A stretch of DNA of 54,248 nt, from the NCBI GenBank assembly GCA_026713245.1, contig JAPOOU010000030.1:1-54248 (forward strand), in the 5' to 3' direction. The position numbers and the translations under genes were made by a program. Source of the stretch: Chloroflexota bacterium. Its GTDB lineage: Bacteria; Chloroflexota; Anaerolineae; Aggregatilineales; Phototrophicaceae. This document shows, piece after piece, positions 1-7,457 of the stretch (the first letter of the stretch is position 1; each line of letters opens with the position of its first letter). The notes under the pieces were generated by a model. It was not told the origin of the DNA. It did not search any database and saw only the letters and a program-made list of their open reading frames with translations.

Positions 1-56
1 GTCAGGCAAACTAGTAAGCCAGCTTGTCGCATGAGCGCCGCGGTAAACATAAACAG
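1..56 (+). repeat. Dispersed ~90-bp intergenic repeat (family A), partial copy
   Basis: This is the right half of the family A repeat. It carries the GTCGCATGAGCG hairpin core followed by GGTAAACATAAA. Other copies lie at 15735-15822 (-), 21354-21425, 30782-30875, 33124-33216, 41487-41574, 43448-43534, 45275-45359 and 50088-50177 (-). The left half would lie outside the window. Confidence 0.6.
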
Positions 57-286
57 CCCCATTATTTCCCCCGCAAAACCCGCATTAACGGAGCTGAAGT
101 CGCCCTAAAATCCTTTGACATTGGGGGAAGATATGAGCGGCTTGGCAGCGCAAAACCCTTGTGTTCATTAGCTTTCGGGGATTTTTGGTTTTCCCTGAAG
201 CAGATTTTTCCGGTCAAGCGTTTTTCCGTTTCGACTGGGTTGTTCCGGGATGTAGCAAGTGGCACGAGCATAGCGGAAAGCGCAAA

Positions 287-316
287 GCAAAGGGCGACTA
301 TATAGTCGCCCTTTGC
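287..316. repeat. 30-bp perfect palindrome
   Basis: Two 15-base arms, starting GCAAAGGGCGAC, meet with no spacer at 301/302. A half-site with the same ATATAGTCGCCCTTT core recurs at 54075-54089 near the other end of the window. It could form a hairpin or be a protein-binding site. No gene starts close by. Confidence 0.6.
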
Positions 317-537
317 CCGGATGGGCGAGAATTGCTGAAGTCTCTCGAGCCAGTGTCCAAGTTTTCGGGATCACTAGAGGGTGAAAACAGTTTTCATCAG
401 TGTCTGATAAGTCGCCCCTAGATCGCGTCCTTGCGCCGCGTTTCGCATAACTAACTTGGTATTACTCAGAAGCAGATCCAAGAATATAATGAGAATCTGA
501 GAAGGTGACAGGACGTTTGCCGATCAGCGTCGGCGGT

Positions 538-570
538 CAGTGTCTATGCGACCTACGCGACCCTCGGTGG
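538..570 (+). repeat. Short CTACGCGAC repeat (family B), copy 1
   Basis: Two near-identical 9-mers of the form CTAYGCGAC are followed by CCTCGGTG. Related copies lie at 50243-50273 and 54001-54034. All three are preceded by a similar GTCAG-containing segment, so they are probably one small dispersed repeat family. Confidence 0.45.
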
Positions 571-708
571 TTTATATTATCTGTTTGAACATAGAATTAT
601 CGTGTGCTGCGATTGCTCTGGCTCTATCGTCAGCAGCCCTAGACCAAAGCGCCAAAGTCAGTCATAATACGACGAGATTTGGCTGCGCTGCAACTTGGGA
701 GGATGCTC

Positions 709-906
709 ATGGCGATGGTGGTGATGGCGATTATCATCATCTTGAACATTGTGCTGCTCTTGGCGGTTATGCGGGTTGGCACACAGGGCGAACATCACGA
801 CGAGGTGGCGCCGGAGCAATCGGGGGCCGTTCGGGCTTGGCGCGCCCGCCTCGGCATTAGCGACAGCGACGATGCCCAGGGATCGGCTGCCGCGGATCAA
901 GCCTAG
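709..906 (+). CDS. Possible small single-pass membrane protein
   Basis: This 65-residue ORF has an N-terminal hydrophobic segment (about residues 2-22, rich in Ile, Leu, Val and Met) and a charged, Ala/Asp-rich tail. GGGAGG lies 6 nt upstream of the ATG at 709, and the stop is 25 nt before the chosen start of the glycosyltransferase. The two could form an operon with this as a small membrane partner. I do not recognise a family. The low-complexity codons of the hydrophobic stretch leave open that the ORF is fortuitous. Confidence 0.35.
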   Translation: MAMVVMAIIIILNIVLLLAVMRVGTQGEHHDEVAPEQSGAVRAWRARLGISDSDDAQGSAAADQA

Positions 907-931
907 CCGGGACTTCAGCCCAGCGCTGCCC

Positions 932-2035
932 ATGCGGATCGGCTACATCACTTCAGACCTCAGCAATCAAAACGGTTGGGCCACCTATAGCCTGCAGTTG
1001 ATACGAGTTCTCCGGGCGCGCGGTGTCGACGCGACCGTGGTCGCGTCTCGGAACAGCCCCGACGCCGGATTCACGATACATCGGCTCCTGCCAACGGTAA
1101 CCCCCCCGGAACGACATACTTTCTTCAAGTCAATGCGGCAGGCATTCGCCGTTCGGCGGTTGCTGCGGCATTGCGACATCATCCATTGCACTGCCGAGCC
1201 GCTGGCGATACTGGCGGCGACCGTAGCCGGGGACCGACCGTTGTTCGTTACGGCTCACGGCAGTTATGTCAATTTGCCGCGCATGCGGCGCTTTCCCGTG
1301 AATGCGCTCTACCGGCGTTCTTTCACCCGCGCGCGCTTGATCTGCGTCAGCAACTATACCGCGCAGGTGGCAAAAGCATTGATGCCGAGGGCGCGCGTTC
1401 AGGTCATCCCTAACGGCGCCGACGTCAGCAGACTATCGCAAGCGCCGGCATTTCAGCCCGAAAAAAGCGCGCCGACAGTTGTCGCCATCGGCGAGATCAA
1501 GCCGCGCAAGGGCCAGCTGCAGCTGGTGGAAGCGGTGGCCCGCGTTCGCGAGGAGATTCCCGACATACAGTGCCTGATCATGGGACCGCCGCAGTTCGGC
1601 AGCGCTTACACAACCGCCGTACAGGCGGCCATCGAAGCCCATAACTTGCAGGAAACCGTGCAGATCATGGGTTTCGTCGATGAGGAAGTGAAACGCGCCT
1701 GGTTAGCGGCGGCAGACGTGCTGGCATTGCCGGCCATGAACGACGGTCTGTTTTTCGAGGGATTTGGTCTTACGCTGTATGAAGCCGGCGCCTCCGGCAC
1801 GGCAGTGGTGGGCACGGACGGCTGCGGCGTCGCTGATGCCATCGAGCACGGCGTCACCGGTTTGATCGTCGCGCAAGACAATGTCGCCGAAGAACTGCCG
1901 CGCGCCTTGCTGGAATTGCTGTCGGATCCGCAGAAAGCGGCCATGATGGGCGCTGCCGGCAGGGAACGGGCGCAGCAGCAGACCTGGGGCCGGGTCGCCG
2001 AGCAGGTGATGACCTTGTACGACGACGCGATTTAG
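932..2035 (+). CDS. Glycosyltransferase family 4 (GT-B fold)
   Basis: This 367-residue protein should transfer a sugar from a nucleotide-sugar donor to a cell-surface glycan or lipid acceptor; the substrate cannot be told. The N-terminal domain begins MRIGYITSDL and has the NGWATYSLQLI segment typical of GT4 acceptor domains. The C-terminal donor domain has the EIKPRKGQ motif after the linker, and near the end an E-x7-E type region (GFGLTLYEAGASG) that binds the nucleotide-sugar. I chose the ATG at 932 because the protein family begins there; an in-frame ATG at 872 would overlap the small upstream ORF. It converges with the methyltransferase at 2072-2758 and has no other glycan gene beside it. 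Confidence 0.85.
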   Translation: MRIGYITSDLSNQNGWATYSLQLIRVLRARGVDATVVASRNSPDAGFTIHRLLPTVTPPERHTFFKSMRQAFAVRRLLRHCDIIHCTAEPLAILAATVAGDRPLFVTAHGSYVNLPRMRRFPVNALYRRSFTRARLICVSNYTAQVAKALMPRARVQVIPNGADVSRLSQAPAFQPEKSAPTVVAIGEIKPRKGQLQLVEAVARVREEIPDIQCLIMGPPQFGSAYTTAVQAAIEAHNLQETVQIMGFVDEEVKRAWLAAADVLALPAMNDGLFFEGFGLTLYEAGASGTAVVGTDGCGVADAIEHGVTGLIVAQDNVAEELPRALLELLSDPQKAAMMGAAGRERAQQQTWGRVAEQVMTLYDDAI

Positions 2036-2071
2036 TACGTCTTTCGGGACTGTAGTAATCCGGGCGCGCGC

Positions 2072-2758
2072 TCACACCTGCTTCTTGCCATCGGCATAAA
2101 TGAAGAAGTTCGGCGTTGAACGCACCTCTATCTCGAAACCGCTGTCGCGCAGGGTCTCCGTGAGTTGCGCCGGATTGTAGTAGATCTTGACGATTTCGTA
2201 TCGCCGACCATCGCTTAGCACGCGCTGCTGCATCTCGCCGCCCAGATCTTCCGTTTCCGTGCGGGAACTGGACGAGTCTACCTCCTGAGAATCGACGAAG
2301 AACAGCCGGCCGCCCGGCGCCAGGGCGTCGTAAACGGCGCGGGTGAAGGTCGAAAGCTTGTCCCCGGGCACGTGGGACAGCCAGAATCCAAAGAACACCA
2401 TGTCGTATTGCCGCTGCGCCCGCCATGTGAACAAGTCAGTCTGGATATAGGTGACCTTGTCCGAAGCCAGCTTGGCTTTGTTGATGGCGATCATTTCCTG
2501 CGAGGCGTCGAGTGCCGTCACATGATCGCCGATTTTAATCAGTTGCTCGGTCCAGATGCCGGTGCCGGGCGCCATTTCCAGTATATGCGGCTGGCGCGGC
2601 CCGTTGAGCAACTGCTCGCGCACGATCTGCGCTTCGCTGTCCCATTGTCGTTTGAAGGCCGCGCCGCGATCGTAGCGTCCCTGGCGATAGAACCACTGAT
2701 CGTATTCCGGCGCGCGCGCGGAGTAATACTCGATTTGGTGCAGCAGCAGGTCGCTCAT
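2072..2758 (-). CDS. Class I SAM-dependent methyltransferase
   Basis: This 228-residue Rossmann-fold methyltransferase has motif I ILEMAPGTGIWTEQL (about residues 60-74) and the acidic residue ending strand 2 in VTALDAS. A later post-I region, APGGRLFFVDSQ, is typical of the UbiE/Methyltransf_25 type. The acceptor is not predictable. It starts 26 nt downstream of the sulfatase stop and is probably the last gene of the PhyH-sulfatase-methyltransferase operon, so a joint role in modifying or degrading one compound class is an inference. Confidence 0.85.
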   Translation of the reverse strand: MSDLLLHQIEYYSARAPEYDQWFYRQGRYDRGAAFKRQWDSEAQIVREQLLNGPRQPHILEMAPGTGIWTEQLIKIGDHVTALDASQEMIAINKAKLASDKVTYIQTDLFTWRAQRQYDMVFFGFWLSHVPGDKLSTFTRAVYDALAPGGRLFFVDSQEVDSSSSRTETEDLGGEMQQRVLSDGRRYEIVKIYYNPAQLTETLRDSGFEIEVRSTPNFFIYADGKKQV

Positions 2759-2784
2759 GTCAGTAGTCCCAAGTTAGTCGCGAT

Positions 2785-4107
2785 TCAAATCTGGTTGGCT
2801 GGCGCTAGCGGACCTCTTGGGGAGTCGCCATCGGGATCATTGGCGATGGCGCCGGCTGGCGCGGGCACGGGTCCGCGCAGCAGCGGGTCATCCGTATCGC
2901 GCATCCAGCGATCCAGGCGGTCGCGCATATCGCCCAGAACGTCAGCGTAGTCCGGATCACTGACCAGGTTGTGCCGTTCCGTCGGATCGTAATAGGTATC
3001 GTAGAGTTGTTCGGCGGCGGGGGCGCGCCCGGCAAAGCCCTCGTCCAGATAATCGTCCTTGGTCAATCCGTCATCGATATTGGGCAGGACGGGCGACTTG
3101 CGCTTGTCATAACGGCGGATGTATTTGAAGCGGTCGCTGCGAACGGCGCGCTTCGGTTCGTAGGTAGCGTGGTAGGACACTTCGGCGAAGACTTGGTCGC
3201 GGATGGATTGGGTCTCGCCGCGCACGAGAGGCATCATGGATTGCCCTTGCAGCCAGGGCGGCGCCTCGATATCGAGCAGGTCGCAAAGCGTCGGGAAGAC
3301 ATCAATGTGGCTGACCATGGCGTCAACGGTTTCTCCACCGCCGAATTCGCCGGGCCCGCGCATGATCAAGGCCACGCCTATGCCGGCATCGGTCAAGCTG
3401 CATTTCATGCCCGGGAAGGCGATGCCGTGATCGGTGGTGTAGATGACGAGCGTATCATCGCGCAAGTCCGCGTCGTCAAGCGCTTGCAGAACCTGCCCCA
3501 CCTTGTCATCGAGGATCTTCGCCATAGCGATGTAGTTGGCCATATCCTGGCGGATGCGCGGCCTGTCGGGCAGGGGCGCGGGCGGCGACACATAAGCGGG
3601 ATCAACATTGTGCTCGACCGGGAATTCGCGATGGTTCTCGAAAAACCCTACTGTCAGGAAGAAGGGCTGCCGCGGCGCCTCCCGGATGTAGTCAACGGCG
3701 CGCAGATGCGCCTCGGCATGGTTGGTCGTCAGGATTCGGTCGTAGCCGATGGCTTCGGCGCCGCGATGGAATTGCGAACTGGTGAGATGCTGGATGCCCG
3801 CCAGCGCCGAGGTATAGCCGGCGCTTTTCAAGGTGTGGATGATGTGCTGGCGGAAATCGCCCAGGACGAAGCCGCGATTAGCCAGTCCCAACATGCCGGC
3901 ACTGTGGGGCGATTGCCCGGTCAGCAGCGCCGCTCGGCTGGGCGAACAAGTGGGCGCCGCGCAATAGGCGCGGCGAAACAGAACGCCCTCCTCGGCCAGG
4001 CGCTGCAGATTGGGCGTCGGGATGCCGTGGCCGTATGGCTGCAAATAACGGCCGGTATCATGTGAATGGATGTAGAGGATGTTCGGTTTGGTCATGGCGG
4101 CGCTCAT
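2785..4107 (-). CDS. Sulfatase (formylglycine-dependent)
   Basis: This 440-residue protein hydrolyses a sulfate ester or N-sulfate. Visible features are the N-terminal metal-site segment SHDTGR, the sulfatase signature TCSPSRAALLTG, whose Cys should be converted to formylglycine, and a second metal-site segment, YTTDHG. The start resembles the heparan N-sulfatase-like group, but the substrate is uncertain. No signal peptide is seen, so a cytoplasmic location is likely. Its ATG overlaps the stop of the PhyH gene (ATGA at 4104-4107), which indicates translational coupling; a second in-frame ATG at 4095 is possible. A formylglycine-generating enzyme is not in the window. Confidence 0.9.
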   Translation of the reverse strand: MSAAMTKPNILYIHSHDTGRYLQPYGHGIPTPNLQRLAEEGVLFRRAYCAAPTCSPSRAALLTGQSPHSAGMLGLANRGFVLGDFRQHIIHTLKSAGYTSALAGIQHLTSSQFHRGAEAIGYDRILTTNHAEAHLRAVDYIREAPRQPFFLTVGFFENHREFPVEHNVDPAYVSPPAPLPDRPRIRQDMANYIAMAKILDDKVGQVLQALDDADLRDDTLVIYTTDHGIAFPGMKCSLTDAGIGVALIMRGPGEFGGGETVDAMVSHIDVFPTLCDLLDIEAPPWLQGQSMMPLVRGETQSIRDQVFAEVSYHATYEPKRAVRSDRFKYIRRYDKRKSPVLPNIDDGLTKDDYLDEGFAGRAPAAEQLYDTYYDPTERHNLVSDPDYADVLGDMRDRLDRWMRDTDDPLLRGPVPAPAGAIANDPDGDSPRGPLAPANQI

Positions 4108-4889
4108 GCCGGCATCCAGTCTTGCTGGCCGCGGAAGGGCATGTGCAGCGCGGGATCAAAGACGGGACGTTCCGCGTAAATGTTGTCGTTTCCTGCATTT
4201 GGCTTGCCGCGCACGAGAATGGCGCGATCGCCTGCGCGCTTGATCCGGGTAGAGGTCGGGATGTAACGCAGCGTCAAGCCGATGCGCCAGGCGTCGGAGG
4301 TATTGGCTTCCGAGCCGTGAATGATTTTCGGATTATGAACCGAGACATCGCCGGGCTGCAGTTCCAGATCGACGACATGCGAATCATCAATCTGCGACGG
4401 GTGGATGCCGGATTCCAGCACATTCTTGCCGTCTTTGACATCGATCATTTCTTTTCGGGAGAGCAGACGATTGTTCTGTGTGCCGGGCAGGACGCGCAGG
4501 CAGCCGTTCTCGCGCGTGGATGGGGTGGCGGCCAGCCAGATGGTCGTCACCTCCATCGGCTCCAGCGGCCAATAGCTGCCGTCCTGGTGCCAGAGGACCC
4601 TTTGGCCGTGCCTGGGCGGTTTGGCGATGTAATGCGCCGCCCACATGGCCACGTCCGAGCCGATGAATTGTTCGACGATGTCCACCAGCCGGTCGTCACT
4701 GACCAGCCTGTGCATGAATGGATCCCTCACCAGCATGCCATGGCCGAATTTCTCGGGCCGTATGCCGGGGTTGCGTTCCGCCAGCCAGTGCACGTGCTCG
4801 GCGGTTTCGCGGGCGAGTTCGGCGTCAATGGCTTTCCGCACGATGACATAGCCTTTATCGTCGTATTCCCGTTGCAAGGAGGTGGTCAT
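4104..4889 (-). CDS. Phytanoyl-CoA dioxygenase family protein (PhyH)
   Basis: This 261-residue Fe(II)/2-oxoglutarate-dependent oxygenase should hydroxylate an organic substrate using 2-oxoglutarate and O2. The iron ligands are visible as HQD in VLWHQDGSYWP and a distal His in NPKIIHGSEAN, followed by the 2-oxoglutarate-binding Arg in AWRIGLTLRY. The start at 4889 gives the usual PhyH N-terminus (LQREYDDKGYVIVRKAI); a longer ORF reaching to 4988 adds 33 unlikely residues. It is first in a coupled operon with the sulfatase. PhyH-sulfatase pairs are common in marine and sponge-associated bacteria, so catabolism of sulfated or oxidised organics is a reasonable guess. Confidence 0.88.
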   Translation of the reverse strand: MTTSLQREYDDKGYVIVRKAIDAELARETAEHVHWLAERNPGIRPEKFGHGMLVRDPFMHRLVSDDRLVDIVEQFIGSDVAMWAAHYIAKPPRHGQRVLWHQDGSYWPLEPMEVTTIWLAATPSTRENGCLRVLPGTQNNRLLSRKEMIDVKDGKNVLESGIHPSQIDDSHVVDLELQPGDVSVHNPKIIHGSEANTSDAWRIGLTLRYIPTSTRIKRAGDRAILVRGKPNAGNDNIYAERPVFDPALHMPFRGQQDWMPA

Positions 4890-5005
4890 TTTGCGTCTCG
4901 TTTCTGGATGGCCGCGCCGAAAAATCCTGGGCAATTGTGGACTGATGATGGAATGAATTGAGGGGAATGTCAAGGATTTCGTGATCACTGCACCCCCACC
5001 CCCGG

Positions 5006-5032
5006 CCCCTCCCCCAAAGCTTCAGGGAGGGG
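5006..5032. repeat. G/C-homopolymeric hairpin in gap
   Basis: The arms CCCCTCCC and GGGAGGGG flank an 11-nt loop inside a very C-rich stretch between the small membrane gene and PhyH. It could act as a terminator for the upstream module, but it has no U tract. It resembles simple repeat debris common in Chloroflexota intergenic DNA. Confidence 0.4.
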
Positions 5033-5103
5033 TGACTCGCTTTGGGGGGTAATAGCAATGATTGGCGTGTGGATTTTTTCCGGGAGGGACTTCTGTCCCA
5101 GCA

Positions 5104-5427
5104 CTAGTCGATGTCGACTTCTTCTTTGGATTTGCGCGGGGGACGCTCCGCCTTGAGTTCAAAGCTGATGCCGCCGAAGTAATGGGCGCAGATGTTGTAG
5201 ATGACGACGACGATGCCGGTCGAGACGGCGCCGGCGGCGGCAGCCCAGAGGGCGGTTGAAGCCAGGACTTGCCCGATCATTTCCGGCGGTATGATGACAT
5301 CCAGGAATTTGAAGATGGCGTTGAGCAGCAGCAGGATGACGATGGGCAGGACGGCGACGGCTGCCGCGATGATGGCGGCGATCCTGACGGCGGAGATGAA
5401 GCCGATGCGTTTGAGCGTGTAGGTCAT
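5104..5427 (-). CDS. Small membrane protein (DUF3566-like)
   Basis: This 107-residue protein has two predicted membrane segments (about residues 15-40 and 55-80), a start of TLKRIGFISAVRIA and a charged C-terminus rich in Lys, Glu and Asp. The layout resembles DUF3566-type integral membrane proteins. Its ATG overlaps the stop of the HEPN-like gene (ATGA at 5424-5427), so the two should be translationally coupled. Copy 2 of the module has no such gene. It may be a membrane partner or effector of module copy 1, or an unrelated gene brought into register by chance. Confidence 0.6.
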   Translation of the reverse strand: MTYTLKRIGFISAVRIAAIIAAAVAVLPIVILLLLNAIFKFLDVIIPPEMIGQVLASTALWAAAAGAVSTGIVVVIYNICAHYFGGISFELKAERPPRKSKEEVDID

Positions 5428-5972
5428 GATCTTGTGCCTTCCACGTTCTTAAGACCCGCTTCGTGAACGAACTCTTGTACCACAGTTTGCATATCCAAAT
5501 GCAGATCATCTAAAAGATTATCGAATGTATTACGGTTGGCAACAAATCTCCTATTGTGAGCAGAGAGGTCACCGAGCTTCTTGAGTTGCCGCAGCACCTT
5601 TTTTGTGTTTCTGCTAAGGTTCAGATCTGGATCGCCATTAGCCTTGTCAATCAGTCCTTTCAACGAAATGAAGTCGCCATTGTTGTCTTTTATTCTGTCT
5701 TCAATCTGTTTCGCAATGAATGTCTCAATAATTAGCGTCTCGACAAAGCGCCTTAACATAACGGCGCAGGCATCGTACCAGCCATTTTCATATGTGCCAT
5801 TTACCTGGTCCGCAACTTTTTCCAAGTAGCCTCTTGTCCCAGTGACGAGTATAGGGTCAATAACGCGCGCTGACTTTGGCTTCGTGCCTTCAAGAGGCGG
5901 TTGCGTCGATTCCTTTGCACTTTGCTGTATTTGCCTGACAGCGGTGAGAGCGTTCTTGGCAAATTGTCTCAT
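5424..5972 (-). CDS. DUF4145/HEPN-like protein, module copy 1
   Basis: This 182-residue, mainly helical protein resembles the DUF4145/HEPN-like group found near restriction and abortive-infection genes. Shared with copy 2 are NGWYDACAVMLRR (about residues 63-75), LIIETF, and a GDLSAHNRRF segment with its His at residue 139. The exact R-x4-6-H HEPN RNase motif is not clear, so ribonuclease activity is only a possibility. It starts 5 nt after the DUF5343-like stop, and its own stop overlaps the start of the membrane protein. The sequence looks visibly less GC-rich than its neighbours, which suggests transfer. Confidence 0.65.
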   Translation of the reverse strand: MRQFAKNALTAVRQIQQSAKESTQPPLEGTKPKSARVIDPILVTGTRGYLEKVADQVNGTYENGWYDACAVMLRRFVETLIIETFIAKQIEDRIKDNNGDFISLKGLIDKANGDPDLNLSRNTKKVLRQLKKLGDLSAHNRRFVANRNTFDNLLDDLHLDMQTVVQEFVHEAGLKNVEGTRS

Positions 5973-5977
5973 TTGGC

Positions 5978-6610
5978 TTAGTCAGCGACTTTGTTGTAGA
6001 GGTGTTTCGCCATGCTCTCAAATATCTTGTCGATTTGCTCCGGAGGCGCGTCAGCCGCAATATGCACCTGAAAGTCAATGTGCAGCGTGGGCGCAGGTGA
6101 TTCGATGTTTTGCGGCGGAGCAACGAGTGGCGCAGTGTCATTTGCTGACGCCGAACTCCCGTTATCATCTGTAGTTACTCCATTATCTGATGCGGTGCTG
6201 AAATCCACCATTGAGCACAACGCCTGAAACGTCTTTACAGTTCGCGAGATTGCCTGATCGCCTGCGGTAGAATGGACTCGAAAAAAGTTCTTAAGGTCGT
6301 CGTCGCTACACTCATGTGCCTCAGGAAGATCTTCGTAAAGCACAGAATAACCCCGCTTGATCGCAGCGCCAAGCACGCTATTGGACTTGCCCTTGTGCCT
6401 GTAGTTCTTCCAATTGTCGGTCGGCTGCTTCGACGCGTCAATGAAGCCGATGAATTCTAGTACTCGTAGAGCCGACGGATCGTTGGAAGACTTGAAGCCA
6501 TGGGCCTTGAGCCAACTAGTATCAGCCTTTGACGGTACACCCGCTGTCTGGATTTTCTCGAGCAAGGTCAAAAGCTTGTTTGGCACTGCTGCGTAAGGGT
6601 ATTCTGCCAT
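5978..6610 (-). CDS. DUF5343-like protein, module copy 1
   Basis: This 210-residue protein has the hallmarks of DUF5343: YPYAAVPNKL at the start, then HGFKSSNDPSALRVLEFIGFI and PTDNWKNYR. This N-terminal half reads like a winged-helix fold. The centre is a low-complexity Ser/Ala/Pro linker. The C-terminal 33 residues (LHIDFQVHI, then EQIDKIFESMAKHLYNK) are strongly conserved with copy 2 and may be a partner-binding tail. AGGAG lies 8 nt upstream of the ATG and a good sigma-70-type promoter lies at 6647-6675, so it heads the operon. The function of the family is unknown. Confidence 0.7.
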   Translation of the reverse strand: MAEYPYAAVPNKLLTLLEKIQTAGVPSKADTSWLKAHGFKSSNDPSALRVLEFIGFIDASKQPTDNWKNYRHKGKSNSVLGAAIKRGYSVLYEDLPEAHECSDDDLKNFFRVHSTAGDQAISRTVKTFQALCSMVDFSTASDNGVTTDDNGSSASANDTAPLVAPPQNIESPAPTLHIDFQVHIAADAPPEQIDKIFESMAKHLYNKVAD

Positions 6611-6646
6611 TTCTCAATCTCCTACTAAAACACGTACAGCTTCTAC

Positions 6647-6675
6647 ACAATATCACAACCGATTCTGTGAGTCAA
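6647..6675 (-). promoter_or_regulatory. Sigma-70-type promoter of module copy 1
   Basis: Read on the minus strand, TTGACT (6670-6675) and TATTGT (6647-6652) are separated by 17 nt, within an AT-rich stretch unlike the surrounding DNA. The start codon of the DUF5343-like gene lies 37 nt downstream of the -10. Confidence 0.5.
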
Positions 6676-6758
6676 TGATGAAATCACACTTTATCTATAG
6701 AACAGATATACTATCAAATGTGTAGACAACATACAAGAATATGTATCGAAACTGAGTA

Positions 6759-6929
6759 TCAAGAATCTGCCTTCCCCCGATCCAGATTCCCGACGCTGTA
6801 GTACTTGGCGTCGGGATGGTGGGTGGAGAGGGCGGCGGTGCTTTGCTCGGGCGCCAACTGCCGGTGCGCGGTCAGGAACATGCCATCTTTGAACTTTGGC
6901 TTCAGCAGCAGATTTGCTCGAATAAACAT
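6759..6929 (-). pseudogene. Displaced copy of the metH 3' end
   Basis: Translated on the minus strand, this piece gives QSTAALSTHHPDAKYYSVG and then NLDR before a TGA at 6759-6761. That matches the last ~40 residues of the intact MetH (QSTAALFTHHLDAKYYSVG, NLDR). Over about 107 bases the DNA matches metH 8258-8364 at roughly 85% by eye. It begins 10 nt after the stop of the copy 2 HEPN-like gene. An ATG at 6927-6929 opens a 56-codon ORF, but no functional protein is expected. It is the best physical trace of how the module arrived. Confidence 0.8.
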
Positions 6930-6939
6930 ATTCGCGTGA

Positions 6940-7452
6940 CTACTTCAACTTCGCCAAAAACGCCAACTCCTGGATGACGATGCGCAAGGCCGAGACGTGC
7001 TTGTCGATGTCGTCGCGATTGGCGACGAAGCGCCGCTTGTGCGCGGACCAGTTGCCGATGGCATTCAACCTGCGCAGGATGGCGCCCTCGTCGTCCAGCG
7101 CCCAGCTCGATTCGCTACAGGCTTGGCGAATCAGCCCGTTAAGATTCAGGAACCGTCCATTTGGACCTTTGATCTTTTCTTTCATGCCATTGGCGACAAA
7201 AGCTTCGATGATCAGCATCTCGAGCAGCCGCCGCAGCATGATGGCGCAGGCGTCGTACCAGCCGTGCTCGTAGGCGCCATTGATTTGGTCAACGACCCGG
7301 ACAAAGTTGCCTGGCGCGCCCCAAAGCAGCGCCGTGTCAATTATTCTCGCTGTAGCGGGTTTTGAACCCTCGGCCGGTGGTTTGGTGAGTTCGTTGACTC
7401 GTCTCTGAAAGCGCCTGGCGGCTTCTAATCTTTCTGTGACATTGTCGATCAT
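6940..7452 (-). CDS. DUF4145/HEPN-like protein, module copy 2
   Basis: This 170-residue paralog of the protein at 5424-5972 is collinear with it. Shared blocks are KPPAEGSKPATARIIDT, HGWYDACAIMLRR, LIIEAFVAN, and GNWSAHKRRFVANRD with its His at residue 138. Roughly half of all positions look identical. It starts 5 nt after the DUF5343-like stop, the same spacing as copy 1. Unlike copy 1 it has no membrane gene behind it; the decayed metH tail follows instead. A nuclease or adaptor role is inferred only from the DUF4145/HEPN resemblance. Confidence 0.65.
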   Translation of the reverse strand: MIDNVTERLEAARRFQRRVNELTKPPAEGSKPATARIIDTALLWGAPGNFVRVVDQINGAYEHGWYDACAIMLRRLLEMLIIEAFVANGMKEKIKGPNGRFLNLNGLIRQACSESSWALDDEGAILRRLNAIGNWSAHKRRFVANRDDIDKHVSALRIVIQELAFLAKLK

Positions 7453-7457
7453 GGCGC

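Larger units (their letters stand above)
1..708. other. Non-coding left edge with repeat pieces
   Basis: I see no convincing gene here. Short ORFs in several frames lack a ribosome-binding site and any recognisable protein. The stretch holds the 3' half of a dispersed intergenic repeat (1-56), a 30-bp perfect palindrome (287-316) and a short CTACGCGAC-type repeat (538-570). It looks like intergenic DNA built from repeat debris. Confidence 0.5.

Noticed and set aside
24..421. Several overlapping ORFs at the left edge
   Set aside because: They run through a repeat and a palindrome in conflicting frames, with no protein family or start signal.
2971..4065. 364-codon open frame antisense to the sulfatase
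   Set aside because: The minus strand carries a clear sulfatase; the plus-strand translation has no recognisable family and no ribosome-binding site.
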